Program-made: the position numbers and the translations under genes
The notes under the pieces: model-generated
What the model was told of the DNA's origin: nothing
The model's input: the letters and a program-made list of their open reading frames with translations, nothing else
The model's database searches: none
Shown: positions 51,853 through 60,605 of the stretch, in pieces
How positions within the stretch are numbered: the first letter of the stretch is position 1
How the letters are laid out: each line of letters opens with the position of its first letter
Assembly (NCBI RefSeq): GCF_018332455.1
Contig: NZ_BOPZ01000010.1
Location: 42,003-106,002, forward strand
Length of the DNA stretch: 64,000 nucleotides
Reading direction: 5' to 3'
Source: Clostridium polyendosporum
Lineage (GTDB): Bacteria > Bacillota > Clostridia > Clostridiales > Clostridiaceae

Positions 51853-53100
51853 GTGAAAATTAGAAAAAAAACAGCAATAATTGCAAGTCTTGTTATAGGT
51901 TCTTTAATATTTATTATCACTGCAGTGACTGAAGTTGCTTCTAAAAGTGCATATGAACAGGGTAAAGATACCTTAAAGTATACAGCAGAAAACCTTACTA
52001 GTAAGTTTTCAAGCTATACTGTTGATATGTCCGTTATACTTAAGGATAATGATAATGTAATATTTTCCCAAGATTCGGTAAATAAGTATGATATATCAAA
52101 AAATGCTTCTGAAAGTGTTACAACTACTGTTGATGGAAGCAATAAAACAGAACGTTATTATTATCGTGATAAAAATACTCTTGTTACTAATAACAGAAAA
52201 GAAGATACTTACTATGTAACTGAGTATACAAGTCCCTTAGAATATAAGTTTATGACGAATCCTTTCAAAGAAAAAAATGCAGAGGACATAGAAAAGATAG
52301 CTGATGCTTTAATAGGCAATCTTAAAGATAATGTTGTAGTTTCTGAAAAGACAGATGGAAGCAAAGAGTTATCTGGTTCTATAAGAGAAGCTCAGATTCC
52401 TGCTCTAGTAAATGCTGTAGCATCTTTTCAATTTAAGAATTCATTTGGGATGAATGAAAATACAGATAATCAAAATAAGATGCCTAAAATTACAAAAGAT
52501 ATATTTGTTAAAGAAGTTAAAGGAAAGATGGTTGTAGATAAGAATGGAATAATCCAAAGTGTTTTTGGAACAGCGATGCTTTCAGGTAAGGATGATGACG
52601 GTAAGGATCACAATATAACCTTTGAGCTTTTAGGAAAAATATCTGATATTGATTCAACAAAGGTTACTAAAAAAGACCTTTCAGGAAAGAAAGTAGTAAA
52701 GTCTGTTCAAAGGGACTATAATAATCTGCAAAACCTTCAAATGTATGTAGGAACTTATAAGAGTAATGTTGTTATAGAAAAAGGTGGAAAGTTCGAAAAG
52801 ATTGGTGAGAGAATTTTAGATATTGCTCATGCTGATAATAAGAATATTGCTGGAAGGTATCATGAGCAGTATAAACAAGGCTATGAAGAATATGCAAAAG
52901 ATGCAAAAGACTTTAGGTTTGATGCTGAATTTAATGAAAGTACCCATAATGGAAATTTTAATTATACGGATGCTTTAGGTAATGGTGGACAAGGTAACCT
53001 TAGTTTTGATTTATATTCAGGTAAAATATACTTTAATTTTGATAATGGTATAAGATCAAACTTAATGACGGATAACGAATTCATTAGAGTATTTGATTAA
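51853..53100 (+). CDS. Uncharacterised membrane-anchored exported protein linked to an ABC/two-component unit
   Basis: A 415-residue protein with an N-terminal signal-anchor (KKTAIIASLVIGSLIFIITAV) and a long extracellular part rich in Asp, Lys, Asn and Thr that reads as beta-rich (YTVDMSVILKDNDNVIFSQD; GNFNYTDALGNGGQGNLSFD). No cysteines were noticed and no enzyme motif is visible. I do not recognise the family. GTG 51853 has GGAG ten bases upstream. It is the first gene of a same-strand set with an ABC ATPase, ABC-2 permease, sensor kinase and response regulator, so it may be a sensor accessory or immunity-like protein. A hairpin without T-run lies between it and the ATPase gene. Confidence 0.65.
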   Translation: MKIRKKTAIIASLVIGSLIFIITAVTEVASKSAYEQGKDTLKYTAENLTSKFSSYTVDMSVILKDNDNVIFSQDSVNKYDISKNASESVTTTVDGSNKTERYYYRDKNTLVTNNRKEDTYYVTEYTSPLEYKFMTNPFKEKNAEDIEKIADALIGNLKDNVVVSEKTDGSKELSGSIREAQIPALVNAVASFQFKNSFGMNENTDNQNKMPKITKDIFVKEVKGKMVVDKNGIIQSVFGTAMLSGKDDDGKDHNITFELLGKISDIDSTKVTKKDLSGKKVVKSVQRDYNNLQNLQMYVGTYKSNVVIEKGGKFEKIGERILDIAHADNKNIAGRYHEQYKQGYEEYAKDAKDFRFDAEFNESTHNGNFNYTDALGNGGQGNLSFDLYSGKIYFNFDNGIRSNLMTDNEFIRVFD

Positions 53101-53127
53101 TAATAGAAGAGATAGCTAAGTTAATGA

Positions 53128-53155
53128 AGGGGACATAATCTAAAAGGTGTCCCCT
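53128..53155 (+). other. Intercistronic hairpin
   Basis: AGGGGACA and TGTCCCCT form a perfect 8-bp GC-rich stem after the 51853 gene. Without a T-run it is at most a weak terminator. ATTTTATGAAGCAAAAC (53169-53185), a degenerate copy of the dispersed 17-base element, follows. Confidence 0.55.
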
Positions 53156-53258
53156 GTGATTTGATACTATTTTATGAAGCAAAACCTATTTAAAACAGAA
53201 TAGGCTTCATAGTTGTCCTGCATCAAAAATTCAATCCATTATTAAAGGAGGAAGGCCT

Positions 53259-53984
53259 GTGGAGACAGTTATTGAGATTAATAATCTTACAAAAGTATAT
53301 AAAAATGGTAGGGGAATAACGGATATTAACATTGAGATATATAGAGGAGATATTTTTGGCTTTTTAGGTCCTAATGGAGCTGGGAAAACTACTGCCATGA
53401 AAATCATGACTGGTCTTATAAAACCAGATAGTGGTGATGTAAAGATTTTGGGATATAGTGTTTTAGAAGATTTTGAAAAGGCTATTGAAAAGGTTGGGTG
53501 TATTATTGAAACTGCTGAATCTTATCCATACTTGACAGCTTTTGAAAATCTAAAACAATTCTCAAGATTTTATGATAATGTTGATAATAAGAGGATAGAA
53601 GAAGTTTTAGAACTTACAGGTATATTAAAATATAAAGATGAAAAGCCAAGAAAGTTCTCTCTGGGGATGAAACAACGCCTTGGAATTGCTGCAGCAATTT
53701 TATCTAAGCCTGAGGTAATTATTTTGGACGAGCCTTTGAATGGTCTTGATGTTGAGGGAATGATTGATATGAGAAATATTATAAAAAATCTTGCAAAAAA
53801 AGAGAAAACAACCTTTTTTATATCAAGCCATCTTATTCATGATGTTGAGCTTACTTGCAACCGTATTGGTGTTTTATATAATGGAAGGTTGCTTAATGTG
53901 GATACTACTAAAAACATATTAAATAATTATGCATCACTTGAAAATTATTTTATTAGCGAGGTAGAACGAAATGGGAGGATTTAA
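53259..53984 (+). CDS. ABC exporter ATP-binding protein (BcrA/EcsA-type)
   Basis: A 241-residue ABC ATPase. Walker A is GPNGAGKTT (about residues 35-43), signature FSLGMKQRLGIAAAI, Walker B VIILDEPLNGLD, switch ISSHL. The LGMKQRL signature and GPNGAGKTT are usual for BcrA/NodI-type exporters including lantibiotic and bacitracin self-protection transporters. GTG 53259 lies seven bases after AAAGGAGG. The end overlaps the start of the permease gene by 14 bases. With the kinase and regulator downstream it forms a likely peptide-detoxification module whose substrate is unknown. Confidence 0.9.
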   Translation: METVIEINNLTKVYKNGRGITDINIEIYRGDIFGFLGPNGAGKTTAMKIMTGLIKPDSGDVKILGYSVLEDFEKAIEKVGCIIETAESYPYLTAFENLKQFSRFYDNVDNKRIEEVLELTGILKYKDEKPRKFSLGMKQRLGIAAAILSKPEVIILDEPLNGLDVEGMIDMRNIIKNLAKKEKTTFFISSHLIHDVELTCNRIGVLYNGRLLNVDTTKNILNNYASLENYFISEVERNGRI

Positions 53985-54723
53985 AGCAGCATTAATTAAT
54001 GAAGTAGAAAAATTATATAAAAAGAAGAAAGCACTAGTAGCAGTAATAATATCACTTGCTTTTATTGTAATAGGACAATTTGGTGTTATTGGGGTGAGAA
54101 GTAGTTTTGGGCTGAGGGGAGTAGGGAGTATGGAATTCCCTATACTTATACTATCTTTACTTGTAAAAACGATTTTACCATTGTTTACTGCACTTATTAC
54201 TATAGATAGTTTCTCAGCAGAATTTTCTCAAAATACAATGAAAATTGCACTTACTAGGCCCGTTACCAGATTAAAGTTTTTTGCTGCAAAGTTAACTGCT
54301 ATATTAATTTTTATACTAGCAAACCTTTTATTTTCAATGATTTTTTCAATTATAGGAGGGCTTCTTTTAGATTCAAATTCCTTCACTTTACAGGGGTTTT
54401 TTAGAATATTAATTTGTTATCTTGTTACCTTACTGCCTATGATGGTTTTTGCAATGATAATTGTATTTTTGATAAACATCATAAAAAGTGGAGTAGGCGT
54501 GTTTTTTGTATCCATTCTCCTTTTCATTGTTTTTAAAGGACTTGAAATTATTTTTTCACGTTATTCAGGTATATTTTTTACATCTATGATGAGCTGGTAT
54601 AACTTATGGATTATAAGTACTTTTCCATTTTGGAAAATTGTACGTCAGTTTATGATGATGTGCAGCTATAGTATAATATTATTTACAATAAGTTATTATC
54701 TATTTGATAAAAAAGAATTTTAA
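53971..54723 (+). CDS. ABC-2 type exporter permease
   Basis: A 250-residue protein with six predicted helices and no large extracellular domain. The motif SAEFSQNTMKIALTRPVTRL (about residues 88-107) is the EFS...T/R-P signature of ABC-2 permeases such as BcrB/NatB-like proteins. It partners the ATPase encoded immediately upstream, with which it overlaps. ATG 53971 has GAGGTAG upstream. The next gene starts nine bases after its stop, so the transporter and the sensor kinase are cotranscribed. Its substrate cannot be predicted. Confidence 0.85.
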   Translation: MGGFKAALINEVEKLYKKKKALVAVIISLAFIVIGQFGVIGVRSSFGLRGVGSMEFPILILSLLVKTILPLFTALITIDSFSAEFSQNTMKIALTRPVTRLKFFAAKLTAILIFILANLLFSMIFSIIGGLLLDSNSFTLQGFFRILICYLVTLLPMMVFAMIIVFLINIIKSGVGVFFVSILLFIVFKGLEIIFSRYSGIFFTSMMSWYNLWIISTFPFWKIVRQFMMMCSYSIILFTISYYLFDKKEF

Positions 54724-54732
54724 GGTGGAGAA

Positions 54733-56205
54733 ATGAATATAAAAAATCGTTTAATTATAGCTAACACAGTAATAGTTGTAATACCTTTGATTATTACAAC
54801 TATTACTGCTATTGGATTTTTCTTTATTTCCTCAAGGTTTTTTAACAAAGATATAAGCTATAACAATTTTAAAGAGGCTGCAGTAATACGAGCTAACTTA
54901 TCAAATATTTTAAGCAGTATACAAAAGGAAAATCTGCTAATTGACGAAGAAGTTAGATTTGAAGAGTATTTATCTCAGAGACTTTCAAGCTTTAATGGTA
55001 AATATATAGTTACTAAAGGGCATAATGCTGTATTAGCGTCAAAGGATATTAATAAAATTGATATAGAAAAATCAATAGAAGAAGCAAATCAGCAATCCCT
55101 AGATGATACTGTAAAAATTAATAGTATATATTACATTCTTCAAGGATGTGAGTTTAATCTAAAAGATGGAACTCAGGGGAAAATAATATTGTTAGCGCCT
55201 ATAGGGGAAGAAACAAATTTATTTAAAAACTTTATCTTAGTTATTGTAGTTATTTTTATTCTATCATTTATAGTCGTTAATGGAATTATGTCATACTATT
55301 TCTCAAAAAGAATACTAAAACCAATAGAACTTCTTAAAAATGCTGTTTCTGAGATTAGCAGAGGGAATTTGCATTATGAAATTGTTGAGGAAGGAGATAA
55401 GGAGATTAAGGAATTATGCCGTGATTTTGAAGTCATGAGGATACAGCTTAAGGATTCTATAAATATGAAAATGAAGTATGATGAGAATCGAAAAATGTTA
55501 ATATCCAGCATTTCTCATGATCTAAAGACCCCTATAACCTCTATAAAAGGCTATGTAGAGGGTGTTTTAGATGGTGTAGCAAATACTCCTGAAAAAATAG
55601 AGTGGTATTTAAAAACCATTTATTCAAAAGCTGAACATATTAATGTTATGATTGAGGATTTGCTTTTATACTCAAAGCTTGATCTAAATCAGCTTCCATT
55701 TAATTTCGAAAAAACTGATATTATTCAATATTTTAATTATTGCATAGATGAAATAGAGTTAGAACTTGCTAAAAATAACATTTTAATTAGTTTAAAAAAT
55801 GATTTAAAAGATTCAAGATTCATTAAGATTGATAGAGAAAGAATGAGGAGAGTTATTGTTAATATTATTGATAACTCTCATAAATATATGGATAAAGAAA
55901 AAGGTGAAATTGTCATAAGTCTTAGGGAAACTAATTTAAGTACTATAGTTGAGATTAGAGATAATGGACCTGGAATTGATGAAGAAGAGTTAAGTAAAAT
56001 TTTTGATAAGTTTTACAGAATAGATCCATCAAGGAATGAAACAAAGGGCAGTGGGCTAGGCCTTGCCATCGCGAAACAAATTGTACAAGGTCATAAGGGC
56101 AGAATATGGGCTGTAAGTCATGGAGATAAAGGAACAAGTATTATGATATCACTTGCAAAAGTAAGGGAGGGAGGCAATTGTTATGAAAAAAATATTAATT
56201 GTTGA
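54733..56205 (+). CDS. Sensor histidine kinase
   Basis: A 490-residue kinase. Two membrane helices (about 8-34 and 165-185) bracket an extracellular domain of about 130 residues. A HAMP linker (SKRILKPIELLKNAVSEISR) follows, then HisKA with phospho-acceptor His262 (SISHDLKTPITSIKGYVEGV), and the HATPase domain with N-box NIIDNSHKYM, G1 DNGPGID, and G2 GSGLGLAIAKQIV. It resembles the VanS/CzcS-like group pairing with OmpR-type regulators. The 3' end overlaps the response regulator start by 23 bases. It probably senses envelope stress or the substrate of the ABC exporter beside it. Confidence 0.9.
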   Translation: MNIKNRLIIANTVIVVIPLIITTITAIGFFFISSRFFNKDISYNNFKEAAVIRANLSNILSSIQKENLLIDEEVRFEEYLSQRLSSFNGKYIVTKGHNAVLASKDINKIDIEKSIEEANQQSLDDTVKINSIYYILQGCEFNLKDGTQGKIILLAPIGEETNLFKNFILVIVVIFILSFIVVNGIMSYYFSKRILKPIELLKNAVSEISRGNLHYEIVEEGDKEIKELCRDFEVMRIQLKDSINMKMKYDENRKMLISSISHDLKTPITSIKGYVEGVLDGVANTPEKIEWYLKTIYSKAEHINVMIEDLLLYSKLDLNQLPFNFEKTDIIQYFNYCIDEIELELAKNNILISLKNDLKDSRFIKIDRERMRRVIVNIIDNSHKYMDKEKGEIVISLRETNLSTIVEIRDNGPGIDEEELSKIFDKFYRIDPSRNETKGSGLGLAIAKQIVQGHKGRIWAVSHGDKGTSIMISLAKVREGGNCYEKNINC

Positions 56206-56878
56206 AGATGATTTAAGTATTGCGGAACTTCAAAGAGATTACTTAGAACTTGCAGGATTTGAAGTTATAATAGCTACTGATGGAGTGGAAGGGCTAAATG
56301 AAGTAAAAGAAAATAAATATGACTTAATAATTCTTGATGTTATGCTTCCTAAAATTGATGGGTTTAGCATTTTAAAAAGTATGCAAGAATATAAAGACAT
56401 TCCAGTATTAATGGTTTCTGCTAAAAAAGAAGAAATTGATAAAATTAGAGGATTAAGTCTTGGTGCTGATGATTATATTACAAAGCCCTTTAGTCCAGGA
56501 GAGTTAGTGGCTAGGGTAAAAACTCATCTTCAAAATTATGAAAGATTAAAAAGTAAATTTAGGGACAAACAAAAGAACAATAATATAGTAATAAGAGGTC
56601 TGGAGCTTCGAAAAGATTACAGACAGGTTTTTATAAATGGTGTTGAAGTAAATTTAGCACAAAAGGAATTTGAATTATTACTATACTTAGTTGAAAATCC
56701 TAATAGGGTTTTTGGTAGGGAAGAACTGTTTGAAAGAATTTGGGGTCTGGAGGCTATTGGAGATAACGCTACTGTTACAGTACATATTAGGAGAATAAGA
56801 GAAAAAATAGAGTCAAATCCATCAGAACCTCAATATATTGAAACTCTTTGGGGTGTTGGATATAGACTTAGAGTGTGA
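56183..56878 (+). CDS. OmpR/PhoB-family response regulator
   Basis: A 231-residue regulator. The receiver domain (1-120) has the acidic pocket Glu8/Asp9/Asp10, phospho-acceptor Asp52 (LIILDVMLP), the conserved Ser/Thr-Ala pair MVSAKKE and Lys in ITKPFSPGEL. The C-terminal winged helix (about 135-230) includes LAQKEFELLLYLVENPNRVF and the recognition helix TVTVHIRRIREKIE, ending LWGVGYRLRV. ATG 56183 lies behind GGGAGG within the kinase gene. It would be phosphorylated by that kinase and likely controls the adjoining exporter operon. No binding site was identified. Confidence 0.92.
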   Translation: MKKILIVEDDLSIAELQRDYLELAGFEVIIATDGVEGLNEVKENKYDLIILDVMLPKIDGFSILKSMQEYKDIPVLMVSAKKEEIDKIRGLSLGADDYITKPFSPGELVARVKTHLQNYERLKSKFRDKQKNNNIVIRGLELRKDYRQVFINGVEVNLAQKEFELLLYLVENPNRVFGREELFERIWGLEAIGDNATVTVHIRRIREKIESNPSEPQYIETLWGVGYRLRV

Positions 56879-56935
56879 ACTTCCTACAACATCACATATC
56901 CAATTATCAAATTCATAAAGTAATTTTTAGATTAA

Positions 56936-56968
56936 GCTGAGTATGGGAGATGCCTGCTCAGTTTTTTA
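56936..56968 (+). terminator. Terminator after the two-component genes
   Basis: CTGAG (56937-56941) and CTCAG (56957-56961) with inner GG/CC pairs, followed by TTTTTT. A short stem but well placed. Confidence 0.65.
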
Positions 56969-57229
56969 TTTGATTTTTGAATACGAGCAATAGTAATCTT
57001 TTTTTGTAATATAATAATATGATTAAAGATGAGTAATTTCAATCGTTTACGAAGTTGTATACTTACACAACATACAGAGGTCATATATTTACTAAACTGA
57101 GTAAGGAGTGTAAAATTATAAGGAAACTATTATTAAGAAATATTAATTTAAATTATAAGAAGTATATTAAAAGTTAATAATCACTTCTATAATTTAATTT
57201 TAAATATAACAGTTGGGGAGAAGTAGTAT
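56969..57229 (+). other. Intergenic region before the DUF2156 gene
   Basis: AT-rich, no ORF or strong structure. Only the ribosome site GGGGAGAAG before 57230 is clear. Confidence 0.3.
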
Positions 57230-58126
57230 ATGAATTTTAAAAAATTGGATTTAAAAGATAAGGGGATAATTGACAAGTATATCTATCCGTATAAGTTCTT
57301 AAGTTGTGAATATTCTTTTTTAACTTTATATATGTGGAAAGATGCTTGTGATATTCAATATGCAATATACAAAGATGTACTTATTATAAAAAAGAAAGAT
57401 TTTCAAGGTGATTATCACTTTATGCAGCCGTTGGGATATTCAAAGGAAAATCTAAGAGAAATTATTGAAGTGCTAAAAAAGTATAGAGAAGAGAATGATA
57501 TGAAATATTTATTTAAGGATCTAGAAGAAAACTTTATACATGAAATTAAAGGTTTATTTCATAAAATAAATGATATTTGTATAAAAGAGGATAGAGATAA
57601 TTTTGATTACTTATATGAAGCAAAAAAGCTTATGAGCTTCGCAGGTAAAAAGCTTCATGGAAAGAAGAATCATTATAATTTTTTTGTTAAAAACTATAAT
57701 TATGAAGTAGTTGAAATAAATAGTGAAAAAGTAATTAACGATGTTATTGAAGTAGCAGAAAAATGGTATGACGAAAATGAAGAAAAAGACTGTAAGCTTT
57801 ATTATGAACTTCAAGCAATAAAGAATGTAGTCAATAATATGAATATATTAAAGGTTAATGGAATAGCTGTTTATGTTGATGAAAAATTATCTGCATTTAG
57901 TTTAGGGGAAAAACTGAATGAAGATCTAGCTGTGATTCATATTGAAAAAGGAGACAAGAATATACGAGGTATATACAGTTTTATTGCTAAAACATTTATA
58001 GATAAATGTTTTAATAATGTACATATAATAAATAGAGAACAAGACTTGGGTATTGAAGGATTAAGAAAATCTAAAATGTCTTATCACCCATTAAAATTAG
58101 AAAAGAAATTTATACTTTGTTGCTAA
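57230..58126 (+). CDS. DUF2156 (LPG-synthase C-terminal / GNAT-like) protein
   Basis: A 298-residue soluble protein whose body matches DUF2156, the GNAT-like aminoacyl-transfer domain found at the C-terminus of phosphatidylglycerol lysyltransferases. Diagnostic parts are YPYKFLSCEYSFLTLYMWKD near the start, LSAFSLGEKLNEDLAVIHIE in the middle and the end INREQDLGIEGLRKSKMSYH. Membrane-embedded MprF proteins carry an additional transmembrane half; here it is absent, so lipid lysylation is not expected, and a cytosolic acyl or aminoacyl transfer is possible. GGGGAGAAG precedes ATG 57230. The downstream GNAT gene is 200 bases away and probably separate. Confidence 0.8.
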   Translation: MNFKKLDLKDKGIIDKYIYPYKFLSCEYSFLTLYMWKDACDIQYAIYKDVLIIKKKDFQGDYHFMQPLGYSKENLREIIEVLKKYREENDMKYLFKDLEENFIHEIKGLFHKINDICIKEDRDNFDYLYEAKKLMSFAGKKLHGKKNHYNFFVKNYNYEVVEINSEKVINDVIEVAEKWYDENEEKDCKLYYELQAIKNVVNNMNILKVNGIAVYVDEKLSAFSLGEKLNEDLAVIHIEKGDKNIRGIYSFIAKTFIDKCFNNVHIINREQDLGIEGLRKSKMSYHPLKLEKKFILCC

Positions 58127-58216
58127 TTAAAGATACATAATTTCAATCTTTAATTAATTCATAAAAACAACTTCTACATGCAGTGTTTTTTTAGTATATA
58201 AGTTTAATCATTAATG

Positions 58217-58259
58217 AATTTTAGGTAAAGTCTCGGTATGCAATACTTTATCTAAAATT
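58217..58259 (+). other. Hairpin upstream of the GNAT gene
   Basis: AATTTTAGGTAAAGT and ACTTTATCTAAAATT form a 15-bp stem with one G-T wobble and a 13-base loop. No T-run follows. It may end the DUF2156 transcript or structure the leader. Confidence 0.5.
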
Positions 58260-58326
58260 CTTAATTTAATCACGAGCTTGTATATCTATTTGATAATAAA
58301 TATTTTGCTTAATTTGGGGGGATAAA

Positions 58327-58887
58327 ATGCCGCTTAAGAATCTATTAAAAGGAGAAAAGGTTAAGCTTACATCCATTAATGAAGAAGATATATCAACTTT
58401 TAAAAAATGGTATAATGATGTTTATTTTCTGAGATTTTATGATATGGTAGCAGCTTTTCCTAAATCTAAGGATAAATTAAAAGAAATGATTAATTCTACA
58501 GAGCAGTCCAATGATAGTTTTATTTTTGCTATAAGAACTATAGAGGATAAGGCATTCATAGGTGTTACTGGTTTCGAAAATATATTATGGAATAATGGAA
58601 CTGCAATTATTTATATAGGTATTGGCGACGAAGATTATAGGGGAAAAGGATTTGCAAAGGAGGCTCTCAATCTTACAATGGAATTTGGGTTTGAAGAGCT
58701 TAATCTTCATAGAATCCAACTAAATGTTTTGGAATACAATAAGGATGCAATAATGCTATATGAGAGATTAGGGTTTAAAAGAGAAGGAACTTATAGAGAG
58801 TTTATTCATAGAGATGGAAAAAGATATGATATGTATTTATATGGAATACTAAGAAGTGAGTGGAGCAAGCTAAATAATAAATCATAA
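58327..58887 (+). CDS. GNAT N-acetyltransferase (RimJ/RimL type)
   Basis: A 186-residue acetyltransferase. The start LLKGEKVKLTSINEEDISTF is usual for the RimJ/L branch. The acetyl-CoA-binding region is IYIGIGDEDYRGKGFAKEAL (about residues 97-116), with the R/Q-x-x-G-x-G/A signature as RGKGFA. NLHRIQLNVLEYNKDAIMLY and ERLGFKREGTYRE complete the fold. Substrates can be ribosomal-protein N-termini, amino acids or small amines; none can be chosen here. GGGGGGAT precedes ATG 58327. A bidirectional terminator separates it from the convergent metallo-hydrolase gene. Confidence 0.88.
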   Translation: MPLKNLLKGEKVKLTSINEEDISTFKKWYNDVYFLRFYDMVAAFPKSKDKLKEMINSTEQSNDSFIFAIRTIEDKAFIGVTGFENILWNNGTAIIYIGIGDEDYRGKGFAKEALNLTMEFGFEELNLHRIQLNVLEYNKDAIMLYERLGFKREGTYREFIHRDGKRYDMYLYGILRSEWSKLNNKS

Positions 58888-58911
58888 TAAACATGAACTT
58901 TATAAGAATAG

Positions 58912-58949
58912 ATAACTTCAATTCTAAATTAATTAAGGATTGAAGTTAT
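58912..58949. terminator. Bidirectional terminator between convergent genes
   Basis: ATAACTTCAAT (58912-58922) and ATTGAAGTTAT (58939-58949) pair perfectly, with T/A-rich flanks. Confidence 0.7.
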
Positions 58950-58999
58950 TTAAAATTGGTAGAAGAATTAGCTTGCTCAGTATAATCTAGTCTCATATG

Positions 59000-59734
59000 T
59001 TATAGGAGTATATCCTGTCCCCTATTAGTTATTTCAATAACTTTTGTCGGACTGTTAGCTACTCTTTCTGTAAAAATTTTTGTTGTTTCATATTTTTCAC
59101 CAAAATGCATCGGAATGAAGATTTTCGGATTTACTTCTTTTATAAAATATTCTCCACCTAAATAATAATCTTCTTTTAATCTTGGGTCCACAGGGAAAAA
59201 CGCTATATCTACTTTTTCACCTTTTATCTTTTCAATCTCGTTTTTGAAGTTTGTTTCAGCCATTTCATTTTCAGTTTGGCTTTCATCCCACCAGTGCCAC
59301 CAGTTTAAATCACCAGCATGAAATAAGTTTACACCATCTACATTAATAAGAAAGGAAATGCCTATGTCAGTAGATCCGTAGGACTTAATTACTAAATCAT
59401 TTAGCTTCAGTTGGTTATATGGTGACATATATTTAATATTTTCACTGTTTTTGATTGATTCAATGTCACTACTTAATACATATGTAATATTAGAATTTAT
59501 TAAGGCCCAATTAAAAATTACAGGGTTAAAATGGTCTTCATGGCTGTGAGATGAGAAAACTACTATCTGTTTATTTGTTTTTAAGTCTTCTTCACTAATG
59601 ATTCCACTAGTTTTATTTTTAATGTTCGATTTGACTGAATCCAAGTAGTAGTCAAAAATTAAAAGATGTTTTTTAGTTTCAATGCAAAATCCACTATTAT
59701 AGAGATAATTAACTCTTACATTAAATTTATTCAT
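59000..59734 (-). CDS. Metallo-beta-lactamase-fold hydrolase (UlaG/YtkL-like)
   Basis: A 244-residue protein with the HxHxDH metal motif as SHSHEDH (His63, His65, Asp67, His68), the second ligand loop FHAGDLNWWHWWDE and the late ligand PMHFGEKY. The layout, with the motif near residue 60 and a strand-rich start (YNSGFCIETKKHLLIFDYY), corresponds to the MBL-fold group often called L-ascorbate-lactonase-like or YtkL-like. Substrates of most members are unknown. An internal Trp-rich loop (WWHWWDE) is conserved in this subgroup as far as I recall. GGTGG lies upstream of ATG 59734. Single-gene unit, divergent from the VOC gene. Confidence 0.85.
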   Translation of the reverse strand: MNKFNVRVNYLYNSGFCIETKKHLLIFDYYLDSVKSNIKNKTSGIISEEDLKTNKQIVVFSSHSHEDHFNPVIFNWALINSNITYVLSSDIESIKNSENIKYMSPYNQLKLNDLVIKSYGSTDIGISFLINVDGVNLFHAGDLNWWHWWDESQTENEMAETNFKNEIEKIKGEKVDIAFFPVDPRLKEDYYLGGEYFIKEVNPKIFIPMHFGEKYETTKIFTERVANSPTKVIEITNRGQDILL

Positions 59735-59882
59735 GAATGTGCCACCTTTTATATAAATTAAATTTTACCTTGTTTTACATTTAGAAGATTTAAAAGTGCT
59801 TGTTTTTATAAGATAATTATGGTAAATATATTTTATAATAGGTACTAATACTTAGCAAATAATTTTTACGGGAGGGCACAAA

Positions 59883-60254
59883 ATGAAATTTACTTTTGAT
59901 CATAATAATATTAATGTTTTAGATTTAGATAAGAGTGTAGCTTTTTATAAGGAGGCTCTTGGTTTTGAGGAGGTTAAAAGATATACTCATGATGATGAAA
60001 GCTTCATCCTAGTATTTATGGAAGATGGTACAACTGGTCATAGAATAGAACTGACTTGGCTTAGAGATAGAACTGAAGCCTACAACCTTGGGGAAAATGA
60101 ATTCCATCTTGCAGTTAAAACTGATGATTTTGATGCTGCATATGATTTCCATAAGAATATGGGCTGTATTTGTTATGAAAATAAGCCAATGGGAATATAT
60201 TTCATTAATGACCCAGATGGATATTGGATAGAGATAATTCCTGCAAGAATGTAG
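59883..60254 (+). CDS. VOC-family protein (lactoylglutathione lyase-like)
   Basis: A 123-residue protein of two beta-alpha-beta-beta-beta units. KFTFDHNNINVLDLDKSVAF, ELTW (about residue 54-57), FHLAVKT (about 77-83) and YWIEIIPARM supply the His/Glu residues that bind the metal in glyoxalase I-type enzymes. The pattern is near that of small clostridial lactoylglutathione lyases, which detoxify methylglyoxal adducts, though many VOC proteins of this length have other tasks. GGGAGGGC precedes ATG 59883. It is monocistronic, with a hairpin terminator 20 bases after the stop. Confidence 0.85.
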   Translation: MKFTFDHNNINVLDLDKSVAFYKEALGFEEVKRYTHDDESFILVFMEDGTTGHRIELTWLRDRTEAYNLGENEFHLAVKTDDFDAAYDFHKNMGCICYENKPMGIYFINDPDGYWIEIIPARM

Positions 60255-60274
60255 ACATTATATATACATATTTA

Positions 60275-60303
60275 AAGACTGACTTTCTTAGTCAGTCTTA
60301 TTA
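60275..60303 (+). terminator. Terminator after the VOC gene
   Basis: AAGACTGACT / AGTCAGTCTT perfect 10-bp stem with five-base loop; the tail is only moderately T-rich. Confidence 0.75.
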
Positions 60304-60605
60304 TTTGATGCTATTTCAGAAAGTAAAATTTGACTAAAGCTGAGCAGGCTTCATGCCTGGCCAGCTTTATGTGCTAACATTTTATAAAGTAAAATCTAGT
60401 TAAAGTTTGTTCTAGTAAGTGCATCTTACTTTAATAAAACTCATTTGTTGGTGGTTGATGGCTGTAATACGTATTATTGTTTCAAATATGTTTGGAATAG
60501 GAACTGTTAGTTTTTTTGTGGTATAATTATAAAATTATAAAGTCCAAATTAAAGATAAAAGCTGAACCCAATTATTAAGTTGTTTATCTATACTAGGGAG
60601 AAAAT
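60304..60605 (+). other. Intergenic region with hairpin and two palindromic elements
   Basis: No gene. AAAGCTG-CAGGC / GCCTG-CAGCTTT forms a second hairpin (60336-60368). ATTTCAGAAAGTAAAAT (60313-60329) and ATTTTATAAAGTAAAAT (60379-60395) are two copies of the dispersed element, on either side of that hairpin. Confidence 0.5.
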
